Below, in pieces: positions 47,384 to 58,505 of a stretch of DNA of 64,000 nucleotides. Both the position numbers and the translations under genes were made by a program. A model generated the notes under the pieces. It did no database searches, was not told the DNA's origin, and saw nothing but the letters and a program-made list of their open reading frames with translations. The DNA is from Platynereis dumerilii (lineage: Eukaryota; Annelida; Polychaeta; Phyllodocida; Nereididae), in assembly GCA_026936325.1 (NCBI GenBank), contig JAPTHN010000018.1:13597658-13661657 (forward strand), given 5' to 3'. Position 1 is the stretch's first letter. The number at the start of each line of letters is the position of its first letter.

Positions 47384-48669
47384 ATAAGAGCACAGAAAAA
47401 AATTTCAAAGGGAGCAAAAGTAAATGAATGATATCAAAGAAGTTGTACTTATGTATTACATATTTATCCGCAAGCTAATTCAAATTAAAATGAGAGAAAT
47501 TACTCAAATTAGCAAAAGGGAAGCAAAAATAAAAAATAAAACAGTTCTTCAAAATGAAAATTTTCCATCTTTTCAGCGTCTAAAGAAATGTTTTAACAGA
47601 ACTCGAAAGTGATTCAAATTGCAAAACTGAGAGTCTAAGACATTTTAGATATTGAGTTGATAGGTACCTATATTTTCCGCTGTGCATTTGGCTGTTTGTT
47701 TGTGATAATCATAATTTTCCTCCAAATGCCTTGTCCTCGGGAGTGGAAACAAGATGTAAGTTCCTAAGAAGTCTGACTGATATGGTGGCCCTGAAATTTA
47801 GAAAATCAAAAGGTGAAATTGATAGTAAAATGATTTAAAAGTGTCTGTCTGTTAGAATAAGTCTTGATCCTTCGCAACAAAAAATAAATTATAAAATAGA
47901 TAATGAACTTGAGAAAAAAATATTTGAAGTGAAAAAATAGGAACAGTGGCGTTAACAAACAACGTAACAGATAATAAAACTATTATTCGGGGACTTTGCA
48001 TGCTTAAAATAAATAAACACTTTGGCTGTTATTGTGAAATAAATAATTTTCCCTCGAGGAAAACTCCAAACCCCCCTAATTATTAAATGGTCGCCTACTA
48101 AAAGGTATTTTCTAAATATGGAGTTGTTTGATTTTAGAAACAAGTATACCTGTACATCATAAGCTCAAAATAAATCATTACAGTCACTGTTAAAACAGAT
48201 AAATAATTTCCCATCGACTGGATGATAGAGGAAAACTATAAGGGGCCGACCAGACGACAGCTGGGGTGGGGGAGGGGGGTATGGATTTTAAATTTTTTTT
48301 TTCGCATGCGGAAGAGCGACAAACATTTTTATCGCAGTTTTAACATTACAGTCCCTAGCTGCAGGTGGAAACAATTTTTTTTTTCATGTGCTCTACTTTT
48401 TTTTAATGTCAAGATGTAAACAAATTGAAAATTATCAGAAACAATAAACGTGCTGTTGCAGGTTGTGTAGATGAACAGAAACTGGAAGCCACTTCCCCAC
48501 AATCACACACCAGTGACACCACACACAGATTACCTAGCAGGACTAACCTTTTGTGTATCCAATAAAACTGTCATTTGTAGACCTGCGTATAACTTTCATG
48601 TCTTTGCCTAAAATTGTCTTCAAAGAACTTCTCTACTGTCAGCTCTGTGAAGATCAACAGTGGAATGAA

Positions 48670-48975
48670 TGAACTATGCAATGATGTCACAAGCACCTGC
48701 CTTCTTTGATGTCACAATCACCTTGGTGATGCCATCACACCACCTGCTGGAAATTACAGCAGCAGCAGAAAACAACAAAAACAAAGAGAAAGTGCTCAGA
48801 AGATAGCTCTCAGTCTCAGTTAAAGCAAGAGAAAAACTTTACTTGAAAGTGAGTTGGCCAGTTCGAGTTTTAAAGGTGAGTTGCGACTTACGTGTACATT
48901 ATTGTATTTCAGTTTCATCTTTGAAAAGTTCAGGGAAATGAAGTAAATATAAACAAATCAAGATCTTCTTTGACC
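48670..48975 (+). promoter_or_regulatory. Candidate promoter/5' UTR, copy B
   Basis: Counterpart of 31400-31700. The CAG-rich leader and AAAG|GTGAGT donor (48875 region) persist, but the TGACGTCA site is changed to TGATGCCATCA. Confidence 0.25.
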
Positions 48976-49070
48976 ATGTTGACTTTGCCTTGGCTTTTGA
49001 CTCTGCTTTGGCATGTCGTCATGGTCATGAAGGTTCTAACAGTTCCTCTGAGTGTGATTTTAAAATTTAC
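48976..49070 (+). pseudogene. Signal-peptide exon remnant, copy B
   Basis: MLTLPWLLTLLWHVVMVM is kept exactly, but the following bases differ and the GTGAGT donor of copy A reads CTGAGT. The frame runs on to 49168 without a domain. It is probably a decayed first exon. Confidence 0.3.
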
Positions 49071-50034
49071 GCCTGCTACCGGTAATTATGAAACTTTAGA
49101 ATGTCATCGACATGGTGTCTGCCAATCCTTGGAAAGCCTTGAATTTGGTTCTCAAATTCGAGGCCTTTAAAAAATTTGTTTTGCACAAAAGGCTTAATAA
49201 AACAGTTAACAGCTGCATATTTGGCGATTTCTTGTGACAATGAGCCGATACGGTAGAAACAATTATAGCCAGGGTCCCTGTCCAGTGCAGGCTGCAGATT
49301 CCCGATCGTCCTATATCAGGCCTGAGATGCCCAGATTTTGGGAAGGACGGCCAGGTTTTGAGAAGGACGACCAGATTTTGTACTATGAAACAATAAGCTG
49401 GGCTTCCACAATGTGGGGAAGGACACCCAAGCTCCCAAGCACTGACAACGAATCTGGTAACCTGTTTATAGCACTTGTTCAGAAAAAAAAAATTAGACCT
49501 ACAATGATTTTCTGCCTGGAAAAGCCTGCAATTTTGTTTCAAAAATTTTGCAGACACCCTGCCTGGTCTATCGTCTATGCAAGTTGGCTGCCCCTGATCC
49601 GTGGCGCGGGACCAGGGGAGGATCCAGCAATTCTGGTGTGGGGGTTACGGGTTATCGCATTGCGGAACACATACTATATCCAATGGTACAATTGCTGGAC
49701 TGCGCGTTGATGTGATAAGCATGTAAATATTTTAAAATTTCTTCTGGTGGGGGGGATGCATCCCCCCTGCATCCATCCCTGCGTGGGACGGGGTACTCAC
49801 TAAGAATGTAGTTGTAGAGACTCTGCCGGATGGTTCAGGTTTTTTAGTCTCCTTGGATTAAAATGGTTTTGGTTTTTTGGCAATACACTTTTCTGATAAA
49901 TTTGGTTATCATTTTTTAGATCAGCAGACCTATCCGTTTGCGCACCCTCAATGACAGTCAACGTATTTTCTAGTATTGTTAGAATCGGCTTGAAAAAGAC
50001 AGGTCCAATCACCAATGGAATCAAAATCATAAAG

Positions 50035-50288
50035 ATTCAATTGGTTAATCAAGTAAATTTGAATCATGATTTAAATCACAATTTAATGTGTTAAAATCAC
50101 TATTTATTTGCATTAAATTAGTGATATTAATAATTATTTATGTAGTAATTGTAGGTATTGTATCGACTGCCAAAACTCACGGAATCTCGCCAGGTCATGA
50201 GAGTAACCAAGATGACGTCCAGCCACACCAAGCGAGAGCGGCGGCGACCACATTTAAATCACTGGATTTTAAAAAAATCAACAACTGA
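50035..50288. mobile_element. Short inverted-repeat element (ATTTAAATCA ends)
   Basis: GATTCAATTGGTTAATC and ATGATTTAAATCA at the left face TTTAAATCACTGGATTTT and CAACAACTGATTGG at the right. Its position corresponds to the point where copy A holds a LINE tail. The boundaries are approximate. Confidence 0.4.
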
Positions 50289-50678
50289 TTGGTTGCAGAT
50301 ATTGTCCCTGACATCCTCCTGATATGTTATGAGTTTTAAATTAAGGCGGTCTTGGAAGTTCATGCATCGGTCTCGGTCTCGGAGGGTCATGCCTCAGTCT
50401 GGGTCTCAGATGTCCTGACCTTGGCATTCATAAACACTAGAATTTTCTAATGAAACTTTGAAGGGAATCAAATTTTCTCAATCCTTCACTGTCACATTCA
50501 CTAATGATAATCATGTGAAGCATTAATCACTCTTGTCAATTTTCTGGCTTAAAAATATAGAATAGGCTACTTACGTTTGTGGATACTTCAGAGTCAAAAC
50601 CTGTAGAGTTTTTCCATGACAAGTCAATAGAATATTGTTACTCATAAATATTCTCACATCTGCTCTCCTCTTTTTCAG
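50289..50678. other. Spacer ending in a strong 3' splice site
   Basis: Contains GGTCTCGGTCTCGG-type duplicated words at 50365-50410. It ends in the polypyrimidine tract CTGCTCTCCTCTTTTTCAG (50660-50678). Confidence 0.5.
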
Positions 50679-50885
50679 ATTGGTCGACACAAGTGCAGAA
50701 GATCAGTTACCAATTTATCAACACCCGAGAACATCCGCTGAATGAAATTATGAAATTTTAAGGAGTTCCACAAGTAATCTCACCCTTTGCACATCAGTTT
50801 TGTCTACGTCTAACGCCACTGCATGACTGTCTCTAATGCTCTTGAAACTTTCAATTTTAAAACAATAAACTATCAGGGTCTAAAA
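50679..50885 (+). CDS. Candidate terminal exon with polyadenylation signal
   Basis: A textbook polypyrimidine tract and acceptor lead into short open frames. Phase 2 gives LVDTSAEDQLPIYQHPRTSA with a stop at 50743-50745. Phase 1 gives WSTQVQKISYQFINTREHPL and runs to a stop at 50759-50761. Phase 0 stops after 20 codons. A canonical AATAAA lies at 50864-50869. The owner gene is unknown; the phase-1 reading could follow cGLR exon 3 or a signal-peptide exon of the same phase. Confidence 0.35.
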
Positions 50886-50929
50886 GGCTGTGATTCAGAA
50901 ATAGATATTTTCTTGATCATTACACGGTA

Positions 50930-51790
50930 GGGTGTCCCAAAAAAAGTGAAAGTCTGAAATTCATTGGGGCTCACCTCTAAATGTGTTCTGCAGCCCCTCT
51001 GTCGCTCCCATATAAAATTTCAGCTCATTTGAAGGTATTTTAGATGTTGCTCAAGAGCTCCAAAGGTAGATGGGAGTTTAACATTGAATTGTCATGCAAA
51101 AATGGCTATTTTAGCCAATAGCAAATAAATTATAGGTTTCAGTCCACTGAAACACGTGGATAGTTGATACAAAGATGTATAAATTATGCTGCACACCGTG
51201 GTACCAATTTCATATTTGTAACTTGCTTGGGTATTGAGAAAATCTAAATGTATGGGATGTACTTATTTAAGTGTGATTTTCTGTGATTTAAAAAAAAACT
51301 TCTAAGATTGTTTCAGTAGTCTCAAATTGATTGTAAGACATTGGTTGATATTATTGTGTCTCTGTCACACTATGGAACCAATTTGTGATTGTCTCATGGT
51401 TAAAATTCATAATTAGACTGCAATTAATCTTCATTAAGAAAGGTTCTTTGCCTTGGCGTCAATTTTTCATGTAAATTGGTATACATTTGCCAATTACATT
51501 AGAACAGTAAGGTACAGATATGAAATTTGTACCATAGTGTGCAGAATAATTTACACATCTTTGTATCAACTATCCATGTGTTTGGGTGGACTGACACTGA
51601 TAATTTATGAGCTATTAGCTAAAATAGTCATATTCGCATGAAAATTCAATGTTAAACCCCATCTATCTTTGGGGTTGTTGAGCAATAAGAGTCATAATAT
51701 CTACTCCCCTAACCATGCTTTGCCAATATCCCTACAAAATATCCAAAAAGTGCAACCAAGCCACATTTTCTACTGAACTTTTCCATAAGT
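50930..51790. mobile_element. Palindromic element with GGGTGTCCCAAAAAAAGTG start
   Basis: The left arm 51056-51240 and right arm 51490-51680 are about 80% complementary. Matching landmarks are GGTAGATGGGAGTTTAACAT with its complement near 51660, GGATAGTTGATACAAAGATG with its complement near 51560, and ATTTCATAT near the centre. The outer limits are estimated from the GTAGGGTGTCCCAAAAAAAG word at 50926. No coding potential. Confidence 0.6.
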
Positions 51791-51826
51791 TCTAATGTGC
51801 TATGTTAGAAACTTTGTCATAATATA

Positions 51827-51925
51827 TTTGACAGCCATCTCTTCTACATCAAATAGTGACCAAATAGTGCCTCATGGTTAGAAACTGTTTTGACAGTATT
51901 TGATGTAGAAGAGATGGCTGTCAAA
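51827..51925. repeat. Perfect 29-bp hairpin
   Basis: Arms 51827-51855 and 51897-51925 (TTTGACAGCCATCTCTTCTA... and its exact complement) flank a 41-base loop. Confidence 0.9.
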
Positions 51926-51942
51926 CACTGCCATAAATCCTA

Positions 51943-52940
51943 CTGCACAAGGGGCATATATATTTTTTGTTAGAAATTGCACATACACGAATTTGTGAAT
52001 GTGTGAAAACACACATATTCACGAGCACTGAACTCGTGTATGTGTATTATTTAACACTCTTGTAAGTGAAATATCTTGCACATACATCAGACTCGTCTAT
52101 GTGGATTGTACAACACTCTTGTAAATGAAATATCTTGCATATACATCAGACTCGTCTATGTGTATTATCTAACACTCTTGTATATGAAATATCTTGCATA
52201 TACATCAGACTCGTCTATGTGTATCAACTAACACTCTTGTATGTGACAATTGTGACATAAATAGCTCTCTGTACTATTCATTGCAGTCACTCGTCTAAAT
52301 GACATTTCTAACACTCGTGTATGTGAGTCTTATCAATGCAGATATATTTATATGTTTCTCCATAATTACGAGCCTTTCAGTAGTCATTATTAACTTAGTA
52401 TCTGACTCTTACAGTCAATGTGGGAATCTCCAATTATATTATAAACACATGAAAAAAATTGTACAATTAAACAAATCAATATAACTCTTTTAAATGCATA
52501 TTTATTAGTCTCTTCTTCAATAAATCAATGCATACCTTCTGCTTCATTTACCAGCACCATCGCCTGAGGTTGCTCAAACCTTTGATGTAATGTGTAAGAT
52601 AGCACACATTCAAGAGTCCTATATGTGTCATATCATACACATACAAGAATAGGACGTGTATGTGTTAGATCAGACATATACACTAACAGTCTTGTATGTA
52701 TCATATACGCCATGTACACGACAACTCTTGTATGTGCTACTTCTCTCATATACACAACCAGTCTTGTATATGTAATATATATCATATACACGACCTGATG
52801 TCGATATATTTGACACATTCATGAGTCAGAAAAGTGTTAGAAATGCCACATCCACAAATGGGCAATTCGTGTATGTGTGATTTCTTGCACTCGTGTATGT
52901 GTAATTTCTAACAAAAAATATAGCTCCAAGGGGGCAGCAC
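51943..52940. mobile_element. Inverted-repeat element with CACATACACGA motif arrays
   Basis: TTTTTTGTTAGAAATTGCAC plus CATACACGA at the left faces the complement TCGTGTATGTGTAATTTC plus TAACAAAAAATA at the right. Between them, four tandem units of about 60 bp (52030-52260: ACTCGTCTATGTGTATTATC...) and, on the other side, diverged inverted versions (52610-52800) repeat the CATATACA/TGTATATG core. No transposase. Confidence 0.65.
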
Positions 52941-53934
52941 TCCTGAAGTGCGCAGGCACAGGAGAGACACCTGGTGACAGGCGGTGAAATGACATCAATT
53001 TAGCCAAATTTACTTAAATTAGCCTGTCTCATGAAATTCCTGATCTTTTCTCAAAGGAAGTCAAATCATTGTCAATCTGAACTGCCAGGCATGGGTTGAG
53101 TTCTAGTTCCGTGAAGCCGATATTGATAATTTCTGTCCAGATTCAAAAAATTATTTCCCAAATGATGTGAAAATATTTTTTTTGAAGGGGTTGTTAATCC
53201 AATAGCACTGACCAGCAAGCAAACAAAAGGCACTGAAAACGCTTGCAAACAAAACAGTCATTGCAAACAAAGTGACATCAGGCCATGACGTCACTTTATA
53301 ACGTCACTTGATGACATCACAGGCTGGCCAATTCATGTATGCCAAAAAGTTGCAAAACCGAAATATTCTTGGTGCAGAAATTATTTCTTAAAAAATTGTA
53401 TTTCAATGCAATCGTCATGAAACTGCTAAACAATGTAGCCAAGTGATGTCTGCATCTATTCTACGCTGCAAAGGGCGTGAAGATACATGGAACAAATTTT
53501 ATTCGCCAGCCCTCTAAATTTAGACATGTGAAAAATTTGTTTTTCCGCGGTCAGAGTGCCGTATAATAAAAACGGTTCACCCGAAATTAATGCCGTGTTC
53601 AGCGAAGACGCAAGAAGTACCCAGGAAGGTGCTCTATCAATTTCAAGGCTTTAACTGCAAAATTGAGGGAGCGAGGTCATTTTTACTGTCATGGAAATTG
53701 TTTTTTTCTGTCTTTTTTTCCCATGTCAAATGATGCTAATAGTTTTGGGATAACCCCGGGAATCCCCGTAAAAATTGGGATAATTGTCCCTCACAACAAT
53801 AAAAAGACCTTAACCAGTTATTTGTTGATACAACACAAGCCAATTTTGTAAATCCGGTTAACTAACACAAATTCACTAACACAGGCTAGAGTTAAGTTAG
53901 TTAACCCAATCGTAGACACAATCTAGGACAGAAG
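52941..53934. other. No gene recognised
   Basis: Unique-looking AT-rich DNA. A GATGACATCA/ACGTCACTT cluster at 53265-53320 repeats GTGACATCA-like words. No exon is supported. Confidence 0.4.
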
Positions 53935-53936
53935 TC

Positions 53937-54013
53937 ACAGGTCCCTCTCCTTGGAGTAGATCTATATTGATAGTTTTAGGTCCCTCTCCTTGGAGTAGAT
54001 CTATATTGATAAT
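53937..54013. repeat. 41-bp tandem duplication
   Basis: AGGTCCCTCTCCTTGGAGTA followed by GATCTATATTGATA occurs twice in direct succession. Confidence 0.9.
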
Positions 54014-54029
54014 TTATGTCTAGATTCAT

Positions 54030-55330
54030 CAAAAAATTATTTCTCAAGTGTTCCCTGGCTTTCATGATTTTTCTATTGATAGTCTGTGAGTTCCACGGCT
54101 CTGAACATGGTAGGCCTATATTTCGCAAAAGAGAAATAAGCTTTTTCGGATCTGAATTTGCGATGTTTTGTGTTTAAACAAATGAAGTTTTCGGCTGCTA
54201 TAAAATTTTAAACAAATTCTGAAAGCCAGGTGACATAATTCAAGTATTGACTCAAGCATTCCCTTGCTTCCATGATTTTCCTATTGATAGTCTGTGAGTT
54301 CCATCGCTCTAAACATGGCACGTTTTGAAACCGAGAAATAAGCTGTTTCGGATCTGAAATTTGCAATCTTTTGAGTTTATACAAACGACATTAGACGTTT
54401 TTGGCCACAAAATAAATTGTAGAAAATTTCTGAAAACCAGCTGATAAATTTCAGATATTGACTGAAATATTTCCCAACTTCCATAATTTTCCTATTCATA
54501 GTGTTCGAGTTTCAGGCCTCTAAACATTGTATGTTTAGCAAAAAAGTCAGCAGCATGACGCACATGAAAATCGTGATTTTTTATGTTAAAAAAAATAGCC
54601 CCACTGACTGTTAAAAAAATTGTGAATAAATTCTAAAAACCAGGTGATAAAATTCAGGTGTTGACTGAAATATTTCCCAACTTTCATAATTTTCCTATTT
54701 ATAGTATGTAAGTTTCAGATGTCTGAACAATGTATGTTTTGCAAAAAAGTTAGCAGCATAACGCACATGAAAATCGCGATCTTTTATGTTAAAAAAAATG
54801 GCCTTATTGACTGTTAAAAAAATTGTAGACGAATTCTGAAAACCAAGTGATAAAATTCAGGTGTTGACTGAAATAGGAACCAACTTTAATAATTTTCCTA
54901 TTCATAGTATTCGAGTTTCGGGTCTCTGAACATTGTATGTTTTGCAAAAAAGTTAGCAGCATGACGCACATGAAAATCGCGGTCTTTTGTGTTAATAAAA
55001 ATGACCTTAGTGATTGTTAAAAAAATTGTAGATGAATTCTGAAAACCAGGTGATAAAATTCAGGTGTTGACTGAAATATTTTCTAACTTTCACAATTTTC
55101 CTATTCATAGTATTTGATTTTCAGGTCTCTGAACATTGTATGTTTTGCAAAAAAGTTAGCAGTATGATGCACAAGAAAATCGTGATCTTTTGTTTATAAA
55201 GAAATGGCCTTATTGACTGCTAAAAAAATTGTAGATGAATTATGAAAAGCAGGTGATAAAATTCAGGTGTTGACTGACATATTTCCAAACCTTCATAATT
55301 TTCCGGACTGTAGTAAGCAAGTTTCAGGGC
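54030..55330. repeat. 203-bp tandem satellite, about 6.5 units
   Basis: TTGACTGAAATATTTCCCAAC-type starts recur at 54247, 54458, 54661, 54864, 55067 and 55270. The last five spacings are 203 or close to it, and the first is 211. Each unit has AATTTTCCTATTCATAGT, TGTATGTTTTGCAAAAAAGT, a TAGCAGCATGACGCACATGA block and AATTGTAGATGAATTCTGAA. Divergence is greatest in the leftmost units, as expected of an array edge. Confidence 0.9.
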
Positions 55331-55730
55331 TGCAAACATTGCTGGTTTTTCCTGAAAATACAAGCAACTCTACTGCATAGCAGGGTAACGTCACAAAAAT
55401 GGGACCCGTAGAATAATTGGCAGCCAAAAGTCCATATGGTCAGGCAAAGCTCCATACACTCAGCCAAAGCTTAAGATGAAATATCATCTGATGAAATAGG
55501 GTCTGATGAAATATCCAAATAGCATCTTGGGGGATATTTGACCTTTTCAAATATCCTCATAGTGCTATTTGGAATATCCAAAGTCTTTTTAAAAACGCTT
55601 TTTGATATTAGACACAATGCCAGTAGAGACATTGTCACAAGCAATAGTGTTATTTGGAATATCCAAAGTCTTTTAAAAGCACTTTTTGATATTAGACACA
55701 ATGGCAGTAGAGGCATTGTCACAAGCAGCT
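55331..55730. repeat. Spacer with an 85-bp duplication
   Basis: TATTTGGAATATCCAAAGTC and the following sequence (CTTTTTGATATTAGACACAA...) occur at 55566 and again at 55651, immediately before copy C. Confidence 0.8.
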
Positions 55731-56188
55731 GGCATTGGTGACTTATTATTTCACAGTACAGCTGATCAGTTCTGTTATGCTTTAAAGGGTGATTGCATGA
55801 TTAGCATAGTGTGTGTGAAAGTGGAAAATAGCTGCTTCATAAGTCATTTAAGTGAACAGGATGTGCATTTTGTTGAGAGGCCAAGCCCCATTAACCCAAT
55901 TGCTGAATACAGTTTTCATCAGAATTGAAATAACACACTGGGTTTGGAATCATTAATTGTAAATAATGTCAACTTGTTTTATGCACAGAAATGTTCAGTC
56001 TGTGTGTTCCCCACAGACAACCCTTTAATCTGTCTAAAAGTGTATCCATAATTATTTCAATGAAAATTTTCAATCATTTTTTGTCAATTTCCATATTCAA
56101 AGTGTCACTTAGTGCACATGATATTCTATCAATATTTCAAGGTGTTCGTCCATCAATCTCTCAATATATCCATCTATGTATCTTTGTG

Positions 56189-57094
56189 TGTGGGTCATTC
56201 TCAAATTTCGGGACAATTTGCGTCACTCCAGTTCCCTGACATAAATTTGAATGCAATTGATATCTGAAGCGTCACTCTACATCTGTTATTCATATTTCTA
56301 TTTAGAACCATTGCATTAGGAACAAAAAGTCATTTTTTAGACTTTTTTTGGTGCAATATGTCCAGAAACCCATGCCAAATCAATGGTTTTTCCCTGTCAC
56401 TGGGCCTGACATGACGAGATAAAATGGTAATTTTTAAGTTTCTTTGCACGGTTCATGAGTATATAGACTTTAATTAATATATACATCATATATTAACTTT
56501 TTAAAAATTTATTTCATTGAATTAATTGATGTAAAAGAAGTGTCATTAGTTTTTTGTGGTTTTTTTTCACTCCTTTCCTTGCCATAGCTCGGCTCGCTGT
56601 TCTTTTTAATGAGCATTTTCCACTAAATGTCGTCAGATGCAGATGCGCCACACTTCCAAAGCTTTGCAGATTTCATCAAACAAGTATTCAACAAATTAAG
56701 GCATAATTTTCATTGGAACATTTTTTGGTCCCTCTAAAATGTCCTCTCAGTTCCCTTCATTTCCTAGCTTACCAATTGATGATACTTTTTCAAAGAAATT
56801 TAATGTATATATTTTTGACGGTGACAGGCTTCAATAGACTGCAATCATAACATTGTATCTCCTAAATCGAATGCACTATTAAGAGAACACAAACCGTTCC
56901 TTTCCACTTAGTTACCCCAAAATTAGCCAAAAAAATTGATATTTAATTGAAAAAAAACGACTGATCTGAGATGAAGTACTTCTGAAAATAAGACTCACAT
57001 CATTTTTTCCCTTTTTTATATTTTTAATTTGCTTAAAAAGCAGGTTTTTTGCATCAAAAGTTCACTTTGTCCCGAAATTTGAGAACGGCCCATG
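56189..57094. mobile_element. TA-type MITE, copy C version
   Basis: Same element as at 23560, with about 250 bp inserted between CCAGA and CCACTAAATGTCG (56367-56620). Ends TGTGGGTCATTCTCAAATTT and CCCATG are kept. The left TA has mutated to TG. Confidence 0.7.
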
Positions 57095-58189
57095 TATCCA
57101 TTATGTTTATTTATTTAATCCAAAGGTCAACTCGACATCAACCTGCAAATATGTACAATCTTTAAGTATATGGCATATATTATAACATAATCAACATTTA
57201 ATCCATAATATATATGCAAATGCAATTCAACAAATGAAACCTAATTACACTTTAACATGACCAACTAATTAACCTTCCCTCAAGTTAGCAGTTGACTAAA
57301 TACAATCCTAGCAACGTTACCAATCTACCATCATCCGCAGTGAAGCCCAATATCATAAACCTGCGAGAATTGTGCATAACACAACCTTTTGGACTGAAGA
57401 AGTTGTAAAACTAATTATTAATGGAACATCTAAGTTTATAACGAATAACTGGTGCTCACCTTATATCAGTGATTAATGTTAATAGTCAATCCCAGAACAA
57501 TGTTTATGTAATGGTAACTTGAAATGTAATGACTATTTGCACTGTGCAGTGAAAGTAGGAAGAGCTGGAAAACTGTCATTATTGCAAACTGTTAAAAACC
57601 CTCAAATAACAACTCAACACATGGTGGTTTTGTACAAAAAGTTAATTCAGGTTTCTCCCGTAATACCCAATGTGCCAGAGGTACATCCTGTCACATAAAG
57701 AAATTGTAGAAATACATCCTGTCACAATATTCTGTTTGTATTGACTTCATCCTCTGATGAGAGAGGGCTATTTTGTGGATGTCACTCTCAATTGTATTGT
57801 ACAGAGGCTGAGACAGAATAAAACAGGCGTCTGTATTTATATGTAGTGGATAAAGACCACTTGCAACTTCCAGATGTGATGTAATTTTAAAATGGGTCTG
57901 ATTCCTCGGCTTCTAGCCAATGTAAATCCCCCTGAACTGAACATCACAATTTCAACTCTTTGACAGAGTGAAAATTGGGTCTGGGGAAACCCATGCAGTT
58001 TGAAATCGCCATCCTCCCATTGCAGGGTTCATTTACTCTTACCCTGCCAGCAAGCACAATAAAATGACGTAGTGTTATGAATATGCTAATATGTTTTTCA
58101 CGCTGGAGGCTGCTTAATCTTTTAATGATTACTTCACTAGGCCTTATGGCAAGATACACCCTCAACCCCCTGGGGTTACCACTGTTTTA
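57095..58189. other. Copy C DNA, no gene
   Basis: Includes about 180 bp (57257-57430) absent from copy A. No exon or element is recognised. Confidence 0.4.
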
Positions 58190-58505
58190 TCATGGGGTAA
58201 CTGAGGGTAGTTGAGGGATAGCGAGGGATGTGAGTTTAGCCGAGTTTACTTGAGGGCAGCCGAGTTTACTTGAGAGCAGCGGAGTTTACTTGAGGGGAGG
58301 TGAGTTTAGTTGAGGGGAGGCGAGTTTAGTTGAGGGGAGGCGAGTTTAGTTGAGATAAGTTGAGTTTAGTTGAGTTTAGTTGAGGTTACTTGAGTTTAGT
58401 TGAGTTAAGTTGAGGGTAGTTGCGGGTGGCGGAAGTGAAAAGGGGTAAGTTGAGGGTAAAAGAGGTTAAGTTGAGGGAGCTGAGTTTATGAGAGGGTTTG
58501 GGGGG
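58190..58505. repeat. G-rich minisatellite (TTGAGTTTAG / TTGAGGGGAGGCGAGTTTAG)
   Basis: Tandem units of about 10 and 20 bp with TTGAG cores across some 300 bases, strongly purine-rich on the + strand. Absent from the matching segment at 33760. Confidence 0.9.

Larger units (their letters stand above)
39676..50030 (+). repeat. Segmental duplicon, copy B
   Basis: Colinear with A from about 40345 and with C from 39676 (ATATATTGCAATGCTGGAATG equals 59046). It carries the CaaX exon (42496), Penelope EN (47015), signal-peptide segment (48976) and the tail to 50030. Private insertions: 41234-41493, 43388-44361 and 45429-46181, each with an empty site in another copy. Offset to A is 16.2 kb at the exon, and 18.9 kb to C. 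Confidence 0.85.

Noticed and set aside
49234-49710. 158-codon ORF in copy B
   Set aside because: Interrupted in copy A and not like any family I recognise; repeated phrases suggest non-coding repeat DNA.
52030-52320. Regular repeats with spacers resembling a CRISPR array
   Set aside because: Eukaryotic context, diverging units and no unique spacers; it is a tandem-repeat part of an inverted-repeat element.
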